Below are positions 1 through 15,100 of a stretch of 64,000 nt of DNA, in pieces. Source of the DNA: Spisula solida. Taxonomy: Eukaryota; Mollusca; Bivalvia; Venerida; Mactridae. The stretch's first letter is position 1. Each line of letters starts with the position of its first letter. The stretch lies in contig OX365945.1 of assembly GCA_947247005.1 (NCBI GenBank), forward strand, positions 36,386,551 through 36,450,550. The letters are read 5' to 3'. The translations under genes and the position numbers were made by a program. Under the pieces are notes generated by a model. It ran no database searches. It was given only the letters and a program-made list of their open reading frames with translations, and had not been told where the DNA came from.

Positions 1-154
1 TGAGATGATCTCTTTGATTATATTTGCCCATTTTGATGAGGGCTTGTATACCAGCCAGAGTATGGTACTCCTCAGGATGAATGATGTAACGTCCTTCCAA
101 CACGTTAAATTTGGCTTCATGAAATAATATACCCAACACTTGCTCATAGGAAAT
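1..154 (-). CDS. FRMD8: FRMD8 coding exon 8 (partial), F2 lobe start
   Basis: The exon enters the window's left edge still open. It begins ISYEQVLGILFHEAKFNVLE and continues GRYIIHPEEYHTLAGIQALI. The HEAK-x-NVL-x-x-RY pattern followed by a small residue-rich helix matches the FRMD8 F2 (acyl-CoA-binding-protein-like) lobe. Acceptor TTTTCAG, phase 0. It is truncated by the window boundary, not broken. Confidence 0.9.
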   Translation of the reverse strand, partial: MSYEQVLGILFHEAKFNVLEGRYIIHPEEYHTLAGIQALIKMGKYNQRDHL

Positions 155-3100
155 CTGAAAATTTGAACAGAAGTCACATAAAATAAAACAAGAGCTGTCA
201 CCTTAAGGGATGTAAGCCCCCAGAATGGGATGTTGATAGTATACACAAGTACTTTAAGAGACCAAAATGTCTAAGTTTAAAAAGGGCCAAAACTCCTTAC
301 AAAAAAAGTCTATAGTTATATACTTGTCTAGTAAAGTTGACTAATATTGTTAAGTATGACTACCAAGTTACATTATCATAGCATTGAGAGTAAACAAAAA
401 GGGGTATAACTGCATACAAAATCATCCTAGAGTTATGCCACTTTTCTATTGGAGTTGACTAATGACAATAAATGTGTCAAGTTTCAATGCAATAGCATTA
501 ATAGTAAATGAACAATTGGACTTAATAAAAAACTTTAACCTGAATGCCCGGACAAACAGACGGACAGAATGACGGATGGTTCAATTTTATATGCCACAAA
601 ATTTAATTCCTTGTATTTTTTGCACTACAATGTACATTTGTAATTGTATGATGAAACAAGACTGCGTTCAATAAACGCTTATGCCCCCTGTGGAAGCCTT
701 GTCCATAAATAAGTCTAAGTCCAAAATTAGGTCAAGGTGAAGGTCAAAACGGGGTCAGGTGATACAGGTGTGTGGAGAGTGTTCATATACAACATCCATG
801 CAAGTTTGGAAGCTTTGTAGCAAGCCATACTGATGCTAGAAGAAACGGTCAATTTGGGTTAACCAGGACGGATGGACGAACGGACGGACAGGTGAATCAC
901 TATATGCCTCCCGATCTATCGATACAGGGGCATAAAAAGCAAAATTTGAAATGACTGATGATCATTTTTCCATCAATTTTATACAAATTTCTGAATATAC
1001 TTATGCTGAATGGGCCAATAAAGAGATAGAAATAATCTCTATAGGTAACTACCCATCAAATGCCTACGTGGACCAAAATCAGACACACGCATGTAGTCCT
1101 GTAAAAAACTTTAATTTGGCTGGAAATGGTGGTATGTCTTGATAAATTAGCATTAGAATCATGGTATTGGGTTTAAATGCTTTATATACATGTATGTGAT
1201 GTAGTGAAACTGTTTTATGAAGGAAATTTTGATATTCTGGCTTAAATATGAAAGTGAAAGTAGGGTTGTGGCTAACGTTCTTCGAATCAGTCCGCGTGTG
1301 TGAGAAATATGTTTGCGTTTGACGAACCAAATTTTCTTATGTGATATGCAACCCCCTGTTTTGTGATACGCAACCCCCTGTTTTATTTACAGTTTCTTGA
1401 AGCTATATGCTATTTCTATTGAATAGTGGATTTTGAGAGGTCCCCAGGGACAAAAGTTTGACATTTTTTGGGTCGGCAATTTGTCACTTTACATTGAGTT
1501 AAAGAACAAATTTATTTGTTGGTTTGGAACGTGTATATACTTATATTTGTTTGGCAGTGTATATAATGACAAACGACATCTTCCATTGCTAACAGTAAGA
1601 ACATTTTAAGATCAGCCAATATACTCACATTGACTTCTTGTTCCTTGGGGAAGAAAACATTTCTCTGGAACATGAGAACAGGTTCATCTGTAATAACAAG
1701 TTAACATAGTTAACATCTGGGGAATTCTTCACACAGAATATATGACAAAAACACAGGTAACTATATCATTGTAAAATCTATTCTAAGTATAAATTAATTT
1801 CTGCAAAAAAGTCTTTATCAATGATACATCTACCTGTGACTTAGAGAGTATAAAATTAATGTTAAGTTCACTCTAACAAATTGATTTTAACTAAACAAGA
1901 GATGTTTGTAAAACATGTATGCCCCCATGGCAGCCCAATAGTGTGAAATGGTAAAGGTCACAAAGACCTTCGCCTTTGACCTACTGACCTAAAATTCAAT
2001 TGGGGTCATCTACTGTTGATACCCAACCTCCATATAAAGTAAGAGGATCCTAGGGCAAAGTGCTCTCGAGTTATTGAATAGAAACCATTTGGTCTACCGA
2101 CCTACCAACATACAGACATGTACAGAGCAATATATACCCTCAACAATCATCAAAGATGAGGGGCATAAAAATTGGCATACAACTATAGCAGATATATAAC
2201 TAAAGTAAAGCATTGTTAAATAACTTGCCTTCATGTATTTCCTCAGCTTTAGCATCGGTATATTTTGAGCACAATTCATCCCATTGTTGTACCATGAAGA
2301 ATGGCTTATGCTTCTTCTTCAATCTTAGTTCTAAAACAACACATTAAATATCCTTCAAACATCATAGTAATACCAACATACATATAGGTAAACATAATAG
2401 CTAAGCCTATACATAGAGTTGCTGGCACAAACAGAATTGCCAGTGTATAAAGCTACCAGTACACAGAACTGCCATCTATAGGAGTAATCCCAATACACCG
2501 CTTCTCTGTTCCGTCAAAGAATTGTTCTGTTTTCATATGGTTCTGATGGAACTGAAAGCCGATGTTACACTCTGATGGAACTGAAAGCTGATGTAACACT
2601 CTGATGGAACTGAAAGCCGCTGTAATGCTCTGATGGAACTCATATGTAATGTATCCCGAGTATTACATTGGTTTTCAGTTTTGTCAGAGCCATATGAAAA
2701 GAGTATAATCCTCAGACCGAACAGAGGAGAAAGAAGCAGTGTATCGGGCAAGATACCGTGCCATTAGACATAAAAATAATTGCCGGTTCACAGAACAATC
2801 AAGGATAATATGCTAACTTCTAAAGCAATACTTGTTTACTCAATAATTTAATAAAGAGAGTGAAAGGTATAAGCAAGCAATGGTGACCACATTGAACTGA
2901 GACGCAGACTATGCTCGTTCTTATTAAGGTAAGTTATGACTAAGTTAAGAATTTTATAGAAAGTATTACCAAGTAATGGTGAGACAAGCCACAAGGCAAA
3001 CACATCTTCACATTCTGTAGGTAGACCCTGATCCTGCAGGACTATATCAAATAAATCATCTGCCTCTGCCTGATGTCCTTCCTCTAATGATACATGTATA

Positions 3101-6100
3101 CCAGTCCTGTCCCTCAGGAATATACATACATCCATTGTTGCTGAAATATGCCAGCAAATCAATTAACCAAACAACCAAGAACAAACACAGCCAAATTTAT
3201 CATCAAATATTGAAGTCATATAACATCACATAATATCATGCACTCCACAATGTTTCACAGGTGGCTCCAACTAGCTATGTCCTGTCAGACTCTGTCAAAC
3301 TTGTGTGAATATATAAGATAACCATATTTTGCCAAACTTCCAGGGGAGTCCGGAACCCCGGGTCTCTGGATCTGTGCATCAATATTGATTAACTAGTACT
3401 GTCAACTCATCTTAAATTCAGGAGGATTCATCTTTGTTGATTTTGTAGATGAACTTGACCACAAAAACAGATCACAACTAAAATATGTAACACTGGGTTT
3501 TGTTTTAAAATTCACTTATTCATAACTCTACAAAATTATCATGTGACAAAATGCAGGAAATTTAACCCACCACAAAAATAAGTTATTCTGCAGTAACAGA
3601 ATATGACCTTAAATAAATACAATAAAAGCATGAACTATAATTTTTTTAGCACTTTTTAAGTGTCATGCTCGTTCCCTAAGACATTGCAACAGACAGCTAC
3701 CCCTAAAATACTTATAATACGTGTCTTGGGATTAGGTCTGGTACCTTACTCTATGGCTAGTTTGATGTACAGTGCAACTAGGTTATAATGAAATCCTAGG
3801 GACCTAGAAATTTCATTCGCTATATTCGATTTTTGCTATATTTGTACAATGAAATGTCTTTATACCAGTTCGGATATAACGTATTTCGTAATACAATGTA
3901 AATTAACATCATTATGTTTGTCATAAGTATACATGTACAGCTTGCTCATAAAATAATATTGTGCTCGAAGAAAATGAAGTAAACATATATCATGATATAA
4001 TTATGATGCTGAACAATGGTTTGTTCAATTTATAAACTGATCAATTTATAAACTGATAAAATGTTCACTATGAATGAGTACTATTCAATGTCTTGCTTTG
4101 AATCTATCAATCTATACTCTGGACGAAGTAATGCATGATCCAAGCTGTTTGACTATGTCTGCACTATTAGCTAACATAACATGTCCACTGTTTGGAGATT
4201 TTTTCTTTCCCTTTACCCGAGTTTCCGTTATAAGCGAGTTCATTATACGTGGAGTCCACTGTACTATAATTTCTATTTTTAAACTTTTAGTTAATATAAA
4301 CACAAAGCAGATATGTCCATTATGCTCAGCAATAAAAGAGTGTATAGGGCGTTTGCGAGATAACAAATCATACAAATTTTAAATATCTTAAAATCTTAAC
4401 ATTGTATTTCGGTCAGAATTGGCATAGCACATGATTTGTATGTAGAGAGTATTGACTCGTGGCAAAAATTAATACATGTGTGTTCACTAGATACTGAGCA
4501 ATCTTCATTTTATATGATTTGTTTTACCACAAACAACTATATACATATTGAAACACCAATTGAAATGAAACGTTTGAAAACAATACAAAGTATAATTAAA
4601 GCCATACCTGAAGCAATAATAATAATGATTATATTCTTCTTGTTAATGATATATTAAGAGAAATTGCAAGAAAGCCAAACAATTCCATGCATGCACAACA
4701 AACCTGAGTATTGTCTCAACAATAAATAATTTCAATAATATCTAACATTAAAATTACGTATGTCAAATTATACTCCCTATATCCACCTCCCTATATCACT
4801 GCATTACTGACATCAATATTCATAAGCATTCAATAAATCAACATAAAATATACACAGGGACTAGATCTTCACCTAAACATTTACTATAATCAAAACATGA
4901 TGACAAGAATGCAGTACAAGTACCTTTTCCTACACATTGTATGCTACTTAAACATTTTGCCTGTGATCCATCATACGTAAAACTTAGATTGATAAACGAC
5001 ATCATGATTCTTTAACAACATAAAAACAAAACAAAATCATCAACTCGATGGGCATTCAAGTTTTCAAACAACATAACATTATAATTTATAGCAGCTTATG
5101 TCAGCACTCTAACTATCGATAGTGACTGTCAAATCACAACAGTTAAACACAGCTTGGTTCTACGAAATTCACCCAAATTACTGGTAGAGATTTCATAATA
5201 ATGTTATCCTGATTCCTTAAACAATCTGGTATGATCAATCTATAGGAGCAAAATTGCAATTTGAATAAAAGAAAAAAAACTTATAAAAATTATGATAAAA
5301 TCTCATGTCCAGTATTAATATGACCCCGATAACACAGGCAAAACTTTCAACACTTCACAGTGACAGTGAGAACACTTTCTATATACCATCAACTGACAAA
5401 CCAAAAGCCCCAGGGACAAACATAGGTGAAAGGTTACATTAATATGTCATTACTGTTCACAACAGGTCAAAGTTCATGGTGAGTTGATTGTGACAAGCCT
5501 GTGATTGCCCAAAGAGCAAAAAGTCAGAACATTTTGGTGAATAGTTTGGGAACCACACCATAAGTATTTTGTTATTTTTGTACCATTTTAAATATGAATG
5601 GTTTCCTTGGTTCCTCAGCCTTTATACATATGTGACATTACACCAGAGCCGAGATGTATGACATTACACCAGAGCCGAGATGTATGACATTACACCAGAG
5701 CCGAGATGTATGACACTACACCAGAGAAGAGATGTATGACATTACACCAGAGAAGAGATGCATAACATTACACCAGAGCAAAGATGTATGACATTACACC
5801 AGAGCAAAGATGTATGACATTACACCAGAGCAGAGATGTATGACATTACACCAGAGCACAGACGTATGACATTACACCAGAGCACAGACGTATGACATTA
5901 CACCAGAGCAAAGATGTATGACATTACACCAGAGCAAAGATGTATGACATTACACCAGAGCAGAGATGTATGACATTACACCAGAGCAGAGATGTATGAC
6001 ATTACACCAGAGCAGAGATCGCTCCTATCTAGTGCTAGTCAAAGGTTGCAGAGATCGCTCCTACCTAGTGCTAGTCCAAGGTTGCAGAGATCGCTCCTAC

Positions 6101-9100
6101 CTAGTGCTAGTCCAAGGTTGCAGAGATCGCTTCTACCTAGTGCTAGTCCAAGGTTGCAGAGATCGCTCCTACCTAGTGCTAGTCCAAGGTTGCAGAGATC
6201 GCTCCTACCTAGTGCTAGTCCAAGGTTGCAGAGATCTCTCCAAATTAGTGCTAGTCCAAGGTTGCAGAGATCGCTCCTACCTAGTGCTAGTCCAAGGTTG
6301 CAGAGATCTCTCCAAATTAGTGCTAGTCAAAGGTTGCAGAAATCTCTCCAACTCAGTGCTAGTCAAAGGTTGCAATGCTTGGCAAAGGTTTACAAGGGAA
6401 TTCAAAAGAAGAATATTATGTAAAAACATTCCATTCTAGAAGTTACATGTTCTTGAAATGTTCTGTCATCCTTGAAATGACCTTAGGTCAAAATCAACAT
6501 CAGCCAAAAGAATCATAAGTATACCTCTCCAATGAACATGTTGTAAGATTATTTTAAAGGGCAATGTAATCTAGTGGCATATAGAGAATATAAAACTACT
6601 GGTAAATATAAATTATTGTTTCAATAGAACACTCCTTAATGGTAGTGGTCACATGACATAAGCAGTCTATTTGATCTTATCCCAGTATAAATTAATTCAA
6701 CAACTTTAAACAGTCACATTTGATGCATATAGTTGGTAACACAATAAAGACTACTGTATCATCAAATGAGATCTTCAAGAATGCATTTTAGCAAAACAAA
6801 TAAGCATTTAAATTATTACAATTATAACTAAGTATATACATGTGGCTTTAAATAGCTCTGAAAACTCATAATGACATCTATGTCTGAACTAGACTAAATT
6901 TTAGATGAAAACCAAGGCAATTGTCACACAATATGAATGAAAACAAGAGGTCGCTCACCTGTCGAACTAGGCCTAGATTTTGTTGAGATGGTCATTGTGA
7001 CCAAGTTTCAAACATATTAGGTCAAAGATGTGGCCTTTAGTGACTACACAAGGTTTTTCTATGATTTGACCTAATGACCTAGTTTTTGACCCCGGATGAC
7101 CCAATCTCGACTTGATCTAGATTTTGTTGAAATGATCATTGTGACCAAGTTTCATAAAGATTAGGTCAAAATTGTGACCTCTGGTGTCTACACAAGGTTT
7201 TTCTATGATTTGACCTTGTGACCTAGTTTTCGACCGTGGATGACCAAATATCAACCTTGGCCTAGATTTTGTTAAGATGATCATTGTGACCGAGTTTCAT
7301 AAAGATTAGGTCAAAATCGTGACCTCTAGCGACTACACAAGGTTTTTCTATGATTTAACCTAGTATCCTAGTTTTTTACCCCGGATGACCCAATATCAAA
7401 CTTGACCTACATTTGGTTGAGATGCTAATGGTGAGTAACACACACATGTTTGGGATAAATCTTATTTTTGAACTTCAACATAAAATCATTCGTTTTGAAG
7501 AAAACAGGTTGGAATAACAAGATATAGCGGTAATATAATTCTGTGCAAAGATGTTAAATTTATGGTCAAATGTGCATTATAAAAAGATATCATACATTAT
7601 TATACTTATACATGTACTTATCATAACAGGATATATGTGTATACATGTTTATGGAATATTAATACATGAGTATATTTTATCACAAGGTCAAGGTTATTCA
7701 ACAATCAACACCACCTACATGTTAAATTCAGTTTCCATGGGAACCACACCATTAAAAATATAGACAATTACAAACAAGGGTTTTGCATGGGATCATTAAT
7801 CTCAAACACAACATGTTAATTGAAAACAGTCAACACTCATTGTACTGGTCATGATTGTTCTGTAGATTACCAGGGTTGTTCCCTAATATTGTAAGGAGAG
7901 TTAGGGTGTTGATAAAAGACATCTTCAATAGGAACAAAATATTTTAAGTGATCAAAAACAAGAGCACTGCAAGGCAGGTGCTATGTTCAACTATGTCGCG
8001 TTGTCGGAACTGATTTTCTATTTTTAAGAACATAAGGCCCCATCAGCCATTATTTCATTCCTGAGCCAGGTCTTCACATAAGCTGCCTACACAAAAAGTT
8101 TCATCACAATGTCTCATTTCTAACTAAAGTTATAGAACATGAACTGATTTTCAAGTTTTAGTAATGGTAACCTTGACCCAAACAGCCAAATGTTTATTGC
8201 ATCTCTGAGGTCGAAATTATGTCATTGTTGAATATAACCAGGTCAAATGACACAATGAGAATTGACTGTGTATAGAAAGCAACCAAATGTAATACATATA
8301 TTATGCTTCAGTGTACTGTTGTATCAAAGCAGTTACATCATAAACTTATTATCAAATTTAAATTCTTTACAATTCTTTTACAACTATTAAGTGTGGTAAA
8401 TGGAGCTGCAATACAAGTAATGATTCAACTAATGAACTCCTACAAATCAAATCCATCCCCACTTTGCAGTTGGTAAAGAATTATAAAGAACTAGAGCTAT
8501 TACTGGAGTGATGAATCATTCCCCCCAGCACTGCCTTGACACAGGAATATTATTTAAAATAATAGTCTAAAGAACACATTTATAAATATAATAACAAAGG
8601 GTATAATAACAAAGTTACAAATAACTTTTAAAATCCAGTAAGAAACAACAAAGTTACAGAGTGGACACGATTTTTGCTAAGAGACCAATAGACCAACCAA
8701 TCAACATGGGGACTCCAGTAAAGTTTGCGGGGTATATTTAAAGTTTGAACGTAAGTTTGCGATTTCCCTAAGTGCTTTGATAAAACAGTACCCAGGAGAA
8801 TGGGGCCAGTCTGACTTATAATGAGCGAAATAAACAATATGAGCAGTAAGCACATAGTTAAGTCAGTAGAGCATTCAGTGACAATATTGTATTACACAAA
8901 CAAGTGAGTAAATAATGCTGAACATACGTAATACAATTAGGGCAAATAACTTACCATCAAATTCCACTGAAAAGGGGGACAACCATGAATTATAATTTCT
9001 ATCACATAGTGACATACATCGTAAATATAGATATATCACAGAGGTCCTACTGACTGAAAATAAGGTGCAAGTCTGTTTCGGGTGCCATTAGCACACATAC

Positions 9101-12100
9101 TTACACATCATTCCAAACATATTGTTATCATTATTGTTAAAATTTAGCACATGAAATTTTAATTGACCATAATTCAGTCAATAATCAAATAACATACATT
9201 GTATCTTATGCAGAAAAGTTTATTCTTTTCAGTGCAGCAGATTTCAGATTATTTTAGAATAGTAGGACCCCTATTCATCATTATCAAACATGCAACAAAT
9301 AGTCATACAACTTCACAACAACTGACAACAAAATCATCAATTATCAATATTTCACTGAAACATTGAAGATGTCATCATACTGTAGACTTTGATGCCTCAA
9401 ACAGTTTTGGCTCAACCACCCTTGATACCTCAGGTTCTTAGGTCCTGACAAAATGATGTACTAGTATACAGTAGATGACTCGAACATGTAGATGGTTCAA
9501 ACTATTCTCCCTGACAGAAGGAACTTTAAGGCATCGAAATTCTACAGTATCTAAGTTTTAAACAGCCATCCATTTAGAAGTACCGGCTATGAAAACATAA
9601 AAAGTTAACATAACTAACAGGTAATAATGGTAATATTCTAATAATCAGTATAGATAACATTGATCACCTAATGTTTGTATTTCCATATCACGTCTGGTGC
9701 CATAAGTTCAAGTAAAAAATGTGTCTATCATGAATGTACAAAATTAATGTACTGTAGAAAAACAAGCATGCATATTGACACAATATAAACTTGGCACACC
9801 ATGAAAACTATACCTCGTTTCTTACGTGCCTTCATACTTTCCTTCTCACTATCAGTTACAGCTTGTATAATAAAGTATATTGAGAAAAGTCAGTGATAGC
9901 AAAATGTCAAGTTACTAGTTGTTACATATACTTCATAAAGTCTTATGATAATCCATTACCCCATGGTACCTTGAATGTTTCTTCATTTTATATATTTTCC
10001 ATTTTTTCACTTTTTTCCAATGTAATGATTGCTACTCATTTTACTATTTGTTCATGCATGCTAAATGAACCCAGCTGTCAATGTTTAGATGTATATAGAT
10101 ACAATATGCATACTTATCAGGTGCATTTTGAAATATAAAACACAGAATTATTTAAAACATGAACAATAGTGTATTTGATTCACCAATTCATACAACAATT
10201 CATTGTGCTCAAAGTAAGTTATAAATGGATATGTGACCGCAGAAAAAGCAAGCATGTAGTGTTAAGCACTGTATAATAGCAAGTTACTTCCCTTAATTAG
10301 TTGTATTAAGTACTGTCTCCAATTATAATAGCAAGTTACTTCCCTTAATTAGTTAAGTTAAGCCCTGTCTCCAATTAAAATAGAAAGTTATTTCTTTAAG
10401 TTTTGTTATTAAGTACCAGGGCTCGACACTAACACTGGCCCAAAACCAATGGTTTTCATGGAGGACCACAAACTCTTGGAATGCAGGTGGTCCCATTGAT
10501 CACAGAACATTTCCAAGAAAATATTTTTTTAAACTGGATCTTTTCGCTTTTTAAAGAGAGTATCTAAACTGATTATGAAAATTGTACAATGAATTCTCAT
10601 TAAATCTTCAAAATATAACAATACATATTAAGAATATATTTGCACTGTTTGATGAAATTTATTTTTTACTTGCTCAATAGTTAGTAGGACCACCTGGAAT
10701 TCTATCACACCAGCATGTTTCATAATCTGCTGGTCCTTTGTGCCAATATGAAAAATAAGTTAGTGTCAAACCCGGAGTACTGTTTCCAGTTATATTTAAA
10801 GTGCATGGTCGGTGCAAAACATGAAAGCAATTTTTTCTATGAAAACTAAGTAACATGTGTATTGATCACGAAAATATATATATTACCATAACCTCTAAAA
10901 CCCAGGAATCAAACCATCATCGGTTTAACTTTTTATCAGGCCGATACAAAATAAGAATGTGGTTTGGGTAACACTGTATATCCTATTTTTTGCCCCTACC
11001 CTAACACTATTATGGCATTTTGCTGCCAGTCCTCAGGGATCGTTGATTTTCCAGTACACAAATTAAATCAAAGAAGTTTAAAAAAAATTTTTTTCCTATG
11101 TTACCAATCGTATTTTCAACATGTTACCAGAATTACAATATGAAGTTGTTTTGGACTTACAGAAAATGTTGACATAATCATGCACATTTTAACTGTATAA
11201 AGTTTTCTGCAAATTCAATACTCAAACATTCATAAAGGGAACTGTTAGAATCAGTCTGTGAAATGTCTGGGATAGTATTACCCTACTCACAATATTACTT
11301 TGTTTATTTTAATATCTGTAATTATGTATAGACTTATTACAGAGACTGAGTATAAAGGAAAAACTTTAAAGTACACTAATTGAATTAAGGTGTGAAGCAA
11401 GTTTTTTCCAAATTTTATTAATCACTCATGACACATCCTTCCTGATGTAATCCATCGCCTCCAGCGTATGATCCTTAATGCACAGACTGTAGAATATCAA
11501 CGGACTGTAGAATATAACGGACTGTAGAATATCAACAGACTGTAGAATATCAACAGACTGTAGAATATCAACAGACTGTAGAATATCAACAGACTGTAGA
11601 ATATCAACAGACTGTAGAATATCAACAGACTGTAGAATATCAACAGACTGTAGAATGACTGTAGAATATCAACGGACTGTAGAATATCAACTTACATTCA
11701 TCCATTTTGTTGTTATATCTTTCGTACATTAAACGAGTATCTTCTGTCAATTCTTCATCATTACTGTAATCCAATGATGGAACTTTGAAGTTCTTAAAGT
11801 CCTTTTCACCCTGAAAATACAAGCATCCTTCATATAGTACAAAGGTCATATAGAACCAAGAAATCATATTAGCTTTTAAAATAATACATGATAATTAATA
11901 GCATATAAATATTATTTAGCTTGTACTGCTTTTTTAGTGGATTTAAGTTTGACTTATTATTCTAGCCATACTTATAAAATATCCGTACTAAAAAATGATG
12001 ACAAAAAAGAGAATGTCATGAAATGAATAATTATGATTTATACCGGTAAGTAAATTAAGAATATATAATTATGTTAAGGTTTAACCAATTATAATACATG

Positions 12101-15100
12101 TATTCATGTACAAATCAGTAAGATTGTTAAGAATTAACTAGTTTTAACATAACATATAATGACAATACACATGCAGTAAATATTGATAGAAGGCTACAAA
12201 CAAAAAATAAATAAGGTGAAATTGTTAAGAAATAACTTTAAATAAGTATATCAGTCACCAACTAAAAGCAAAATTATAACAATTATTATAACATGCAAAA
12301 ATAAGACAACATCAAGAGGGTGTTTCAGAACTATCTAATAGTCTGCGTGCAATTTTTAAGCATCATACCTCAAATCAGTTTTACTTGTTTACTGTTTACT
12401 CTAACCAAGCAAGGTTAATTGAATAAATTCCAATCACTGAAACGCAAGAAAGTATTTATCATTTGTCACTCATGATGGTGACTGAGTAATACTGAATTTG
12501 GTTTGGCAGAAAATCGATTGGTTTGCTATTCAAATTATAGCTAAAATTGAGATATAAAACTGCAATATAAAATTTTACAAAATCGTTAAAATAAGCTGCC
12601 TCACACCCCCCCCCCCCTTACACCTTTCATACAACCTTGTTTATGTAGACCATAATCATTTAATACCCACAAGAAAAAATATATATTACAACATTCCACC
12701 TTCAAACTCTAATTATCATAAGCACTCATTTTTTCCCAGAACAATTAGATACTGGAACGCTCTGCGGTATGACATCTGGCCTGGATGCATACATGTACTA
12801 ATACTATCATACTGTTTTTATCCTATTTTTAACAAGTTGTATACAGAAACTTTAACTCTGGACCAATGTAAATCACATAATTATTTATTATGTAACTACA
12901 AGTTTATTTTTAACAACTGTCCCGGACCTCCCAGTCATGATCAGCAATGGATCGTTGGGAGTAAATCAGTAGATGTAGATGTCTTACCATTGAAGTTAAC
13001 TTAGAACTAAGGAGGAACAAGAGCTGCCACTTTAAGGGTTCACAGTGTGATGTTGATAGTACACACAAGTAGACCCGTCAATGATTCGATATATTGGAAG
13101 ACAAGTATTGACGATACATCGATTATCGATATATATCTATTTGTACATTAAATAACAATTTGATTTTCATGTAAATACATTTTACAATATTAGACATCAT
13201 AGTCTACTATCTAATAATGATAGTAAGAATATCTGCCAAGTAACACGCGAAAGCATTGAGAGAAAAAATATTTTACTTTTAGAAGAATTTTAACCAAAGT
13301 GTCAAATGTGAAAAAGGGCCATAACTACTAGTAATAGTTACACCTGTGCAAATGGATGGGCCACAGGCCTAAGAAATTACAAGTAATAAACCATTAAATG
13401 CATATGCGACCCAAAATCGGATACACTCAAATAGTCCTTACAGAAACTTCTGTTTGCCTGGAAATGGTGATATGCCTTGACAAAATGGAAGTAGAATCAT
13501 CTTATTGAGTGTAAAGGTATTGTATACATGTAGTTGAATGAGTGAATGTGTTTCATCTTGAATATTTTGAGATTTTGGCATATTTGACAGGGTAAAACCC
13601 ACATTGGATCGGTCCGCGCGTCTGTAAAAAATTGTCGACCGCCTTTGACAAACAAAATCTTTCTTATATTAAACATGACCCCCTGTTTTTTTTGGTCTTA
13701 TTTTGTAGCTGCAACATACTGCTTTTCAATGATATAGGTCTGTGAACTGGCCATATACTTTAACATGATACTATCTGGGGCTGACAATTGTCACTTTACA
13801 TTGAGCTAAAGAACAATTTTATTTAGTGGTTTGTGACCTACAGAGTTTTTTATTTCCTTGATTTTTCGTTTTTTTCACTATAAAAAAGAGCGAAAAATTG
13901 GGGATTTAATAACTATGTATTTTGTGATAAAATTTCTTAAGCCTGTGGATGGACAGACTGTTCAATTTTAATATTCCTAAAAATTGCATACGATGAGGGA
14001 CTCAAACCCAAACACTTTACCAGCAACAGTAACACAATTGAGACCTGTTAACAGACACTTGGGGTCTGGACCACGCCCCCTCCCGCTACGCGCCTGTTAA
14101 AAGTTTTTATATAATATTTATTATATATCCAGAACGATTCAGTAATCACACAAACATTTGTTGGATGTATTTGATATTAAAACAAAAATCGACGTAATTC
14201 CTCTACTGCTTAAAAATAACACAAAGATAAAAATGTTTCGCTAAACTTTCTCGCACACCGACCTAAAAAAATTGATTGTGTAAAACGTATTTTGCAACTT
14301 TCCCGTATATATCTGGTGTGCTTCGGTCAATAACAAATTAATCTTTACGTTGACTATACTGACAATACTTGATCAGTGCTCTTGTCGACAAAATATGCGA
14401 GAAAGTTTGCCATTGTCAACTCATTTTCCGCCGCGCACATAATCTTTTGACAATTTGAACGTGGTTCCCAGCCTGATACATAAGAACTGTTTCGCGTGTT
14501 GAACGTTGGACCCAAATGAGGTATTCCGAATGGCTTGCAACTTTGCAGATATATAAATTTTCAAGTTAAATGCAATTTGCTGTTTATTTTGCAAGGAGAT
14601 GGATTCCCATGCACTGAAGTATTTCTTTGTGATTAATTTTTGTTTAAACGTTGACAATAAATGTTCAAGATCGTGAGACTTTTTTTGTAAAAGTCTTATT
14701 CCGCCATTTTATAAAAATAATTAATTACTTTGTCCAAAATAATTGTAATTAATTAATTACTTTTTTTAAAATTCATGTAATGGTAATTGTAATTTAATTG
14801 TAAAATGTCCAATTTAATAATAATTCATAAATTACTTGTTAAAATAATGGTACCCATCCCTGCAGTGAGTTAAACACGACCCGATATTCAAGGAAGGTGT
14901 GCGAGAAATTTCAGTCAAACATTTTTTAGTGGTATTTAGCCTCTACACCTACAAGTTCGTGCATCTTAGATTGAAAATTGGCGCATCTGCACAAAAACAA
15001 ATACACTGGGACCAACCATGTGATAAACAATATCAATTAGGCCTAAAATAAAATATTGTTTGTTTCCCCATCCCCTACCTACCCGATTAAAAAGGGCCCT

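Larger units (their letters stand above)
155..1628. other. FRMD8 intron 7, filled with dispersed repeats
   Basis: No coding sequence was seen beyond short chance ORFs. The intron holds the AACAAGAG-type element at 187-650, a second tandem-element fragment at 660-945, and one copy of a roughly 480-bp dispersed repeat at 1048-1525 that recurs at 13387-13845. Confidence 0.7.

Noticed and set aside
5966..6439. Two overlapping open frames of 143 and 157 codons
   Set aside because: Product of the 36-bp minisatellite inside an FRMD8 intron; open in more than one frame and on the strand opposite to the gene.
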